Part shown: in pieces, positions 59,986 through 64,000 of the stretch | Layout of the letters: every line of letters starts with the position of its first letter | How positions within the stretch are numbered: position 1 is the stretch's first letter | Source: CAVTZP01 sp963739245 | Lineage (GTDB): Bacteria > Chloroflexota > Dehalococcoidia > Dehalococcoidales > BS750m-G39 | Assembly (NCBI GenBank): GCA_963739245.1 | Contig: CAVTZP010000007.1 | Location: 62,001 to 126,000 of the forward strand | Direction of reading: 5' to 3' | Length of the DNA: 64,000 nt | Position numbers and translations under genes: made by a program | The notes under the pieces: model-generated | What the model saw: the letters and a program-made list of their open reading frames with translations, nothing else | Told to the model about the DNA's origin: nothing | Database searches by the model: none

Positions 59986-60519
59986 GTGCTTGAAGACCTC
60001 ATCAGTTCCGGTATTGCTAAGGAGCTTATAGTTATCATTATATCAGCTCTACCAGTGACAGAGCTTCGTGGTGCCTTGCCGGTAGCCATAAACCTATTTG
60101 GCATGCCGTGGTACTGGGCTTTGTGCCTGGCTGTTATCGGCAACCTGCTGCCGGTGCCTGTCCTGTTATTGGGCTTGGAATCGCTGGCTAAAGCTATTAG
60201 CCGTGTAGATACCGGCAAGAGGCTGGTCAACTGGGTCTTCGAGCGTACCCGGCGCCACGGAACAGTTGTTAAAAAATATGAGCGCATTGGGCTGATGCTA
60301 TTCGTGGCTATCCCACTCCCACTGACTGGCGCCTGGACAGGGTCGGTGGCTGCCTTCCTCTTCGGGCTCAAATTCAAACATGCCTTCCTTTCTATCCTCG
60401 GTGGGGTAATAATTGCCGGAGTTATTGTTACCTGCCTATGCCTCCTCGGCTGGCTTGGAGGAGTCATTGCTGGTGTCGGGCTTGCCAGTTTGGCCGTACT
60501 CGGACTATGGAGGATATAG
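59986..60519 (+). CDS. COG2426 small multidrug export-like membrane protein
   Basis: 177 residues with four to five membrane helices. ALPVTELRGALPVAINLFGM and FVAIPLPLTGAWTGSVAAF are conserved blocks of this uncharacterised DedA-like family; paired Pro-x-x-Gly motifs resemble re-entrant loops. Starts at GTG 59986. Export function is only a family label. Confidence 0.82.
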   Translation: MLEDLISSGIAKELIVIIISALPVTELRGALPVAINLFGMPWYWALCLAVIGNLLPVPVLLLGLESLAKAISRVDTGKRLVNWVFERTRRHGTVVKKYERIGLMLFVAIPLPLTGAWTGSVAAFLFGLKFKHAFLSILGGVIIAGVIVTCLCLLGWLGGVIAGVGLASLAVLGLWRI

Positions 60520-60533
60520 AGAAAGGGGCCAGG

Positions 60534-61676
60534 TTGCACAACATTATAATTATTGGCGCCGGACCTTCTGGGAGCCGCATTGCCCAAAGGTTAAGCCACC
60601 TCGGCTATAGGGTTCTTGTTGTGGAGAAGAATGCCCGCCCTGGTGATGACATCTGTTGTACTGGTATCCTCAGTCAAGAGTGCCTCAGAGCCTTTGCCCT
60701 TGATAACAGCCTCGTCCTGAGACAAGCCAGCTCGGCCAAGTTCTTTTCCCCATCAGGGAAATGCCTCAGGCTGTGCCGAGAAGCTCCGGTGGCTGCCATT
60801 GTCGACCGGGTTCGCCTTGACACTAGCCTAGCAATGAAAGCCCGGCAAAGTGGTGCCGATTATCTTTTCGGAGCGAGAGTGACCGATATTCTGCCTGAAC
60901 CTGATGCAGTTAAGGTGAGAATTAATGCTCAGAGACATAAGACAACCCTCAAAGCCGAAGCAGTCATCATCGCTACTGGCTTTGGTTCAGCATTCCCCAG
61001 AAAGTTAGGCTTGGGGGAGATAAAGCACTTTATCATTGGCGCTCAGGCTGAAGTAGATATAAACGGAGTCGATGAGGTAGAGGTTTATTTTGACCAGAAC
61101 TTGGCTCCCGGCGGTTTTGCCTGGCTTGTGCCCACCGCAAACGGTAAGGGTCTAGCTGGCCTACTCACTCAGCATCAAGCTGATTTCCATCTCAAAGGTT
61201 TGCTTGATACTCTATATTGTAAAGGTAAGATAGCCTCCAGTGAGGCGGCTTTTCGCTATGGTATTATCCCCCTAAGACCTCTGCCCAAAACTTACGCTGA
61301 CCGAGTTTTGGTGGTTGGTGAGGCGGCTGGGCAGGTAAAGCCAACCACCGGCGGGGGCATCTATTATGGGCTTCTATGTGCTGACTTAGCTGCCGAGGTA
61401 CTTCATCAGGCATTTCTGGCTGGTAATCTCTCAGCTGCAGTCCTTTCCGCCTATCAAAAGAAATGGCGGGCTAGGTTAAACCGAGAGCTGACCATTGACT
61501 ATTGGGCACGGGCTTTACTGGCAAAGCTAAGCAACAACCATATAGACTACCTGTTCCACCTTGCTAGCAAAAAGGGGGTAGCAGAACTTATCGCCACTAC
61601 CGAAAATTTCTCCTTTGATTGGCACAGCCGGCTCCTTCTCCAGATGGCATACTACCTGATGCCCTTTCTAAGTTAG
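60534..61676 (+). CDS. Geranylgeranyl reductase-family flavoprotein
   Basis: 380 residues from TTG 60534 (AAGGGG just upstream); an earlier ATG (60507) is inside the previous gene without a Shine-Dalgarno. FAD fingerprint IIIIGAGPSGSRIAQRL, GILSQECLRAF with DICCTG, and RVLVVGEAAGQVKPTTGGGI are characteristic. Members reduce isoprenoid double bonds in lipids or quinones; the substrate is unknown. Confidence 0.85.
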   Translation: MHNIIIIGAGPSGSRIAQRLSHLGYRVLVVEKNARPGDDICCTGILSQECLRAFALDNSLVLRQASSAKFFSPSGKCLRLCREAPVAAIVDRVRLDTSLAMKARQSGADYLFGARVTDILPEPDAVKVRINAQRHKTTLKAEAVIIATGFGSAFPRKLGLGEIKHFIIGAQAEVDINGVDEVEVYFDQNLAPGGFAWLVPTANGKGLAGLLTQHQADFHLKGLLDTLYCKGKIASSEAAFRYGIIPLRPLPKTYADRVLVVGEAAGQVKPTTGGGIYYGLLCADLAAEVLHQAFLAGNLSAAVLSAYQKKWRARLNRELTIDYWARALLAKLSNNHIDYLFHLASKKGVAELIATTENFSFDWHSRLLLQMAYYLMPFLS

Positions 61677-61699
61677 TCGTGCCATCATCCAGCGCTGCA

Positions 61700-61870
61700 C
61701 TAGTTACAGCGACAGGGATTACCCGCCACTGGGTTGACTTCGATTTGTAATGTGTTATTGTTCTCGTCGAGCTCCCGAATTGCTTTCAGATAGTCTACTT
61801 CAAAGGTATATACCCCTTGGTGCAGAATCACTGGCTCCCAGACATAAATATACGCCTGCCCCGGGTCTAA
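61700..61870 (-). pseudogene. C-terminal remnant of a CARDB-like extracellular protein
   Basis: About 56 codons with no start, ending in CRCN and TAG: DPGQAYIYVWEPVILHQGV and TFEVDYLKAIRELDENNNTL resemble the last strands of a CARDB/adhesion-type domain. An in-frame TGA borders it. A relic; the rest of 61677-62035 shows nothing recognisable. Confidence 0.5.
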
Positions 61871-62035
61871 TCAGGCTGCTTATTTTCTGATAAGAGCTTG
61901 AAAGGAACAGCATATAGCTTGAACGAGCCACTCGTTAATTTTGATTAATGTTGGTGAAGTTTGACGCCGACACAATTAAAAATATAGAATATAAATTTAG
62001 GCGAGAGCACTATTGCTCGTAAGCCAGATAACGAT

Positions 62036-62245
62036 ATGAAGGGATACATCGAAATAGATCAGGAACTATGCAAGGGTTGTGAACTCTGCATGGCGTTTTG
62101 CCCCAAGAAGGTCATCTCTGCAGCCACCAAGCTTAACGCTGCTGGTTATGCGCCGGCGTCTTTTAACAGTAACGGCGAATGCACTGGCTGCGCGGTGTGT
62201 GCCGTTGTCTGTCCTGAAGTAGCGATTGAGGTGTACCGTGACTAA
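62036..62245 (+). CDS. korD: 2-oxoacid ferredoxin oxidoreductase, delta-type 2x[4Fe-4S] subunit
   Basis: 69 residues with CKGCELCMAFCPKKV and CTGCAVCAVVCPEVA. Overlaps the alpha gene by 8 nt. The delta-alpha-beta order suggests the 2-oxoglutarate or branched-chain type; the gamma gene may be beyond 64000. Confidence 0.88.
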   Translation: MKGYIEIDQELCKGCELCMAFCPKKVISAATKLNAAGYAPASFNSNGECTGCAVCAVVCPEVAIEVYRD

Positions 62246-63308
62246 AGTCCTGATGAATGGCAACAGCGCTATCGGGGAAGCAGCCATCAGGGCGGGCTGT
62301 CAATGTTACTTCGGCTACCCTATCACTCCTCAGAATGAACTCACTGAGTATATGGCAACCCACCTCAGCCGTCGCAAAGGATGCACCTTTATTCAAGCGG
62401 AGAGTGAAATCTCGGCCATCAACATGGTATTTGGCGCCAGTGTGGCCGGTGCGCGGGCAATGACCTCTTCCTCTAGTCCAGGAATTAGTCTAAAACAGGA
62501 GGGCATCTCTTACCTGGCTGCCTGTGAGCTCCCGGCTGTCATCGTAAATATGTCTCGTGGCGGGCCCGGGCTGGGTAGCATCTCTGCCGCCCAGTCTGAT
62601 TATTTTCAGGCAACACGTGGTGGCGGTCACGGTGACTATCGCACCATTGTTCTGGCGCCTTCGTCAGTGCAGGAGCTTGCTGACCTTACCCACCGCGCCC
62701 TTGACCTGGCCGATAAATACCGTATTCCCGTCATTATTCTTGGTGACGGCATGCTGGGACAGATGATGGAGCCGGTGGAATTCAAGCATGAAGCTCCCGA
62801 GGTACCACCAGTCAGGAGCGACGCCCTGAGAGGCGCAAAAGGCAGACCAAGCAGATTTATTAGGACCTTTACCTCAAACCCGGCAGAGCTGGAAGAGCTC
62901 AACTGGAGCCTATTCCGAAGATACCAGCTCATTAAAAAGGAGGAGACTACCTACGAAACCTTCCTCACCGACGATGCCCGGCTGATTGTTGTCGCCTTCG
63001 GTATTGCGGCTCGGATTGCCAAGGGAGCCATAAAGACCTTACGGGACAGCGGCTTGAAAGTAGGGTTGATGCGGCCAATTACCCTCTGGCCCTTCCCTGA
63101 TGGGAAAATCCAAGAACTGGCAAAAGCGACAAAGTACTTCCTCGACTTTGAAATGAACATGGGCCAGATGCTAGAAGATGTGCAGCTTGCCCTCAAGGGA
63201 GAAGGTGAGGTCTCATTTTATGGCAGGCCGGGTGGTGTTATTCCAACGCCCAGCGAGGTCGCCCGCGTCATCTCACGCCATTACTATCAGAAGGGCTTGA
63301 ACAGGTAA
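62238..63308 (+). CDS. korA: 2-oxoacid ferredoxin oxidoreductase, alpha subunit
   Basis: 356 residues from GTG 62238. YFGYPITPQNELTEYMATHL and the AMTSSSSPGISLKQEG loop are diagnostic. Contains the pyrimidine-binding and C-terminal domains. ATG at 62253 is another possible start. Confidence 0.92.
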   Translation: MTKVLMNGNSAIGEAAIRAGCQCYFGYPITPQNELTEYMATHLSRRKGCTFIQAESEISAINMVFGASVAGARAMTSSSSPGISLKQEGISYLAACELPAVIVNMSRGGPGLGSISAAQSDYFQATRGGGHGDYRTIVLAPSSVQELADLTHRALDLADKYRIPVIILGDGMLGQMMEPVEFKHEAPEVPPVRSDALRGAKGRPSRFIRTFTSNPAELEELNWSLFRRYQLIKKEETTYETFLTDDARLIVVAFGIAARIAKGAIKTLRDSGLKVGLMRPITLWPFPDGKIQELAKATKYFLDFEMNMGQMLEDVQLALKGEGEVSFYGRPGGVIPTPSEVARVISRHYYQKGLNR

Positions 63309-64000
63309 ATGAAAAAGGTATACACTCGTCCTAAATCACTGAAAAGAGCCCCTTTCCATTATTGCCCGGGTTGCGGCCACTCCGTCACTCACCGGCTTAT
63401 TTGTGAAGTCGTTGACGAATTGGGTATCCAGGAGCGTGTCATTGGTATACCGCCACCGGGATGCTCCGTGTTTGCCTATTACTATTTTGATGTTGATATG
63501 ACAGAATCAGCGCACGGGAGGGGGCTGGCCGTCGCCACCGGCATCAAACGAGCCTACCCCGAGGCAATTGTATTTACCTACCAGGGCGATGGTGATCTAG
63601 CGGCTATCGGCACCGCGGAGACAATCCATGCCGCCAATCGGGGGGAACGCATCACCGCCATTTTCATCAATAACGCCGTGTACGGAATGACCGGTGGGCA
63701 AATGGCACCAACCACACTAACCAACCAGATAACCAGCACCACCCCCTATGGTCGTGACATCAGGCTGGAGGGCTACCCTATTAAGATCAGCGAAATGCTG
63801 GCGCTCACCAAGGGTGCCGTCTATATAGAGCGGGTCGCCGTCAATTCTCCAGCAAATATCAGAAAGGCGAAGAAGGCAATCCGTAAAGCCTTCCAAACAC
63901 AGATTGACGACCTGGGGTTTTCGCTGGTGGAGATACTCTCACCCTGTCCCACCAACTGGAAAATGACCCCGCTGGAGGCGTGGCAGTGGGTTGACCGAGA
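63309..64000 (+). CDS. korB: 2-oxoacid ferredoxin oxidoreductase, beta subunit, partial
   Basis: About 230 residues to the edge. FHYCPGCGHSVTHRLI supplies cluster cysteines, and TYQGDGDLAAIG with NNAVYGMTGGQMAPTT the TPP-pyrophosphate/Mg site. ATG follows the alpha stop directly. Truncated by the window end. Confidence 0.93.
   Translation, partial: MKKVYTRPKSLKRAPFHYCPGCGHSVTHRLICEVVDELGIQERVIGIPPPGCSVFAYYYFDVDMTESAHGRGLAVATGIKRAYPEAIVFTYQGDGDLAAIGTAETIHAANRGERITAIFINNAVYGMTGGQMAPTTLTNQITSTTPYGRDIRLEGYPIKISEMLALTKGAVYIERVAVNSPANIRKAKKAIRKAFQTQIDDLGFSLVEILSPCPTNWKMTPLEAWQWVDR

Noticed and set aside
1..64000. CRISPR arrays, rRNA genes, complete insertion sequences or prophage
   Set aside because: None seen: no regularly spaced repeats, no rRNA sequence, no transposase or phage structural genes.

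Overview
The window is 64 kb of dense bacterial chromosome with about 65 protein-coding genes, four tRNA genes, short intergenic gaps and many 1-8 nt stop/start overlaps. The gene set suggests an anaerobic member of the Chloroflexota, probably Dehalococcoidia-like; this is inference from protein character and gene content, since no rRNA is present. Pointers are two ferredoxin-linked 2-oxoacid oxidoreductases, a methanogen-type homocysteine synthesis cassette (DUF39/NIL/UPF0280), molybdopterin and selenium-dependent hydroxylase maturation genes, and a rubredoxin/ferritin-like oxygen-defence cluster.

Layout. 1-1700 (minus): POR-type oxidoreductase gamma, delta and alpha (cut by the window edge), behind a tRNA-Arg. 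1.7-3.3 kb: an ArsB/NhaD-type transporter and two tRNA-Ser genes. 3.3-12.6 kb (plus): dprA, topA, a Xer recombinase, an M24 peptidase, efp, a PHP phosphoesterase, a formyltransferase-like gene, a HAD protein and a PfkB kinase. 12.6-18.4 kb (minus): aspS, tig, a molybdopterin oxidoreductase, clpP. 18.5-21.1 kb (plus): the homocysteine cassette. 21.1-27.6 kb (minus): holA, alaS, ruvX, an acyl-CoA dehydrogenase, tgt. 27.7-36.4 kb: a cyclophilin lipoprotein, a divergent YchF GTPase, a HAD hydrolase, a response regulator with a GAF/GGDEF/HD-GYP protein, a prepilin peptidase and an MFS transporter. 36.4-40.3 kb: Mo/Se cofactor genes (yqeB-like, xdhC-like, moaD-like, thiF/moeB-like, cutA, fdhD) and a 51-residue Cys-rich protein. 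40.4-46.8 kb (plus): cysK, four ferritin-like/rubredoxin genes, a class V aminotransferase and serA. 46.8-51.9 kb: a cupin, an SDR, an MBL hydrolase, tRNA-Val with a decayed insert behind it, and a thiolase/DUF35 pair. 52.0-59.9 kb (minus): a sugar nucleotidyltransferase, glmS, a kinase fusion, ahcY, metK and a TIR-domain protein. 59.9-64 kb (plus): a membrane protein, a geranylgeranyl-reductase-like flavoprotein and a second 2-oxoacid:ferredoxin oxidoreductase (beta cut by the edge).

Functional links. Cysteine synthase, the homocysteine cassette, metK and ahcY cover sulfur assimilation and the methyl cycle; serA with the class V aminotransferase may feed serine into cysK. The Mo/Se genes and the molybdopterin oxidoreductase form a second theme.

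Most unusual observations. (i) Seven genes are broken by a frameshift, and all seven need exactly one nucleotide skipped (net +1). (ii) Two unrelated genes (a HAD protein and ahcY) have no usable ATG/GTG/TTG start and instead read from an ATA directly after the same 17-nt sequence. (iii) Three genes have a promoter -10 element only 9-10 nt before the start codon, implying leaderless mRNAs. (iv) A TIR-domain/zinc-ribbon protein closes the methyl-cycle operon. (v) Several enzymes lack canonical catalytic residues (acyl-CoA dehydrogenase, FdhD, YchF, response regulator), and tRNA-Arg has C33 instead of U33. Some of these, the frameshifts above all, could be assembly error, and this is stated where it applies.
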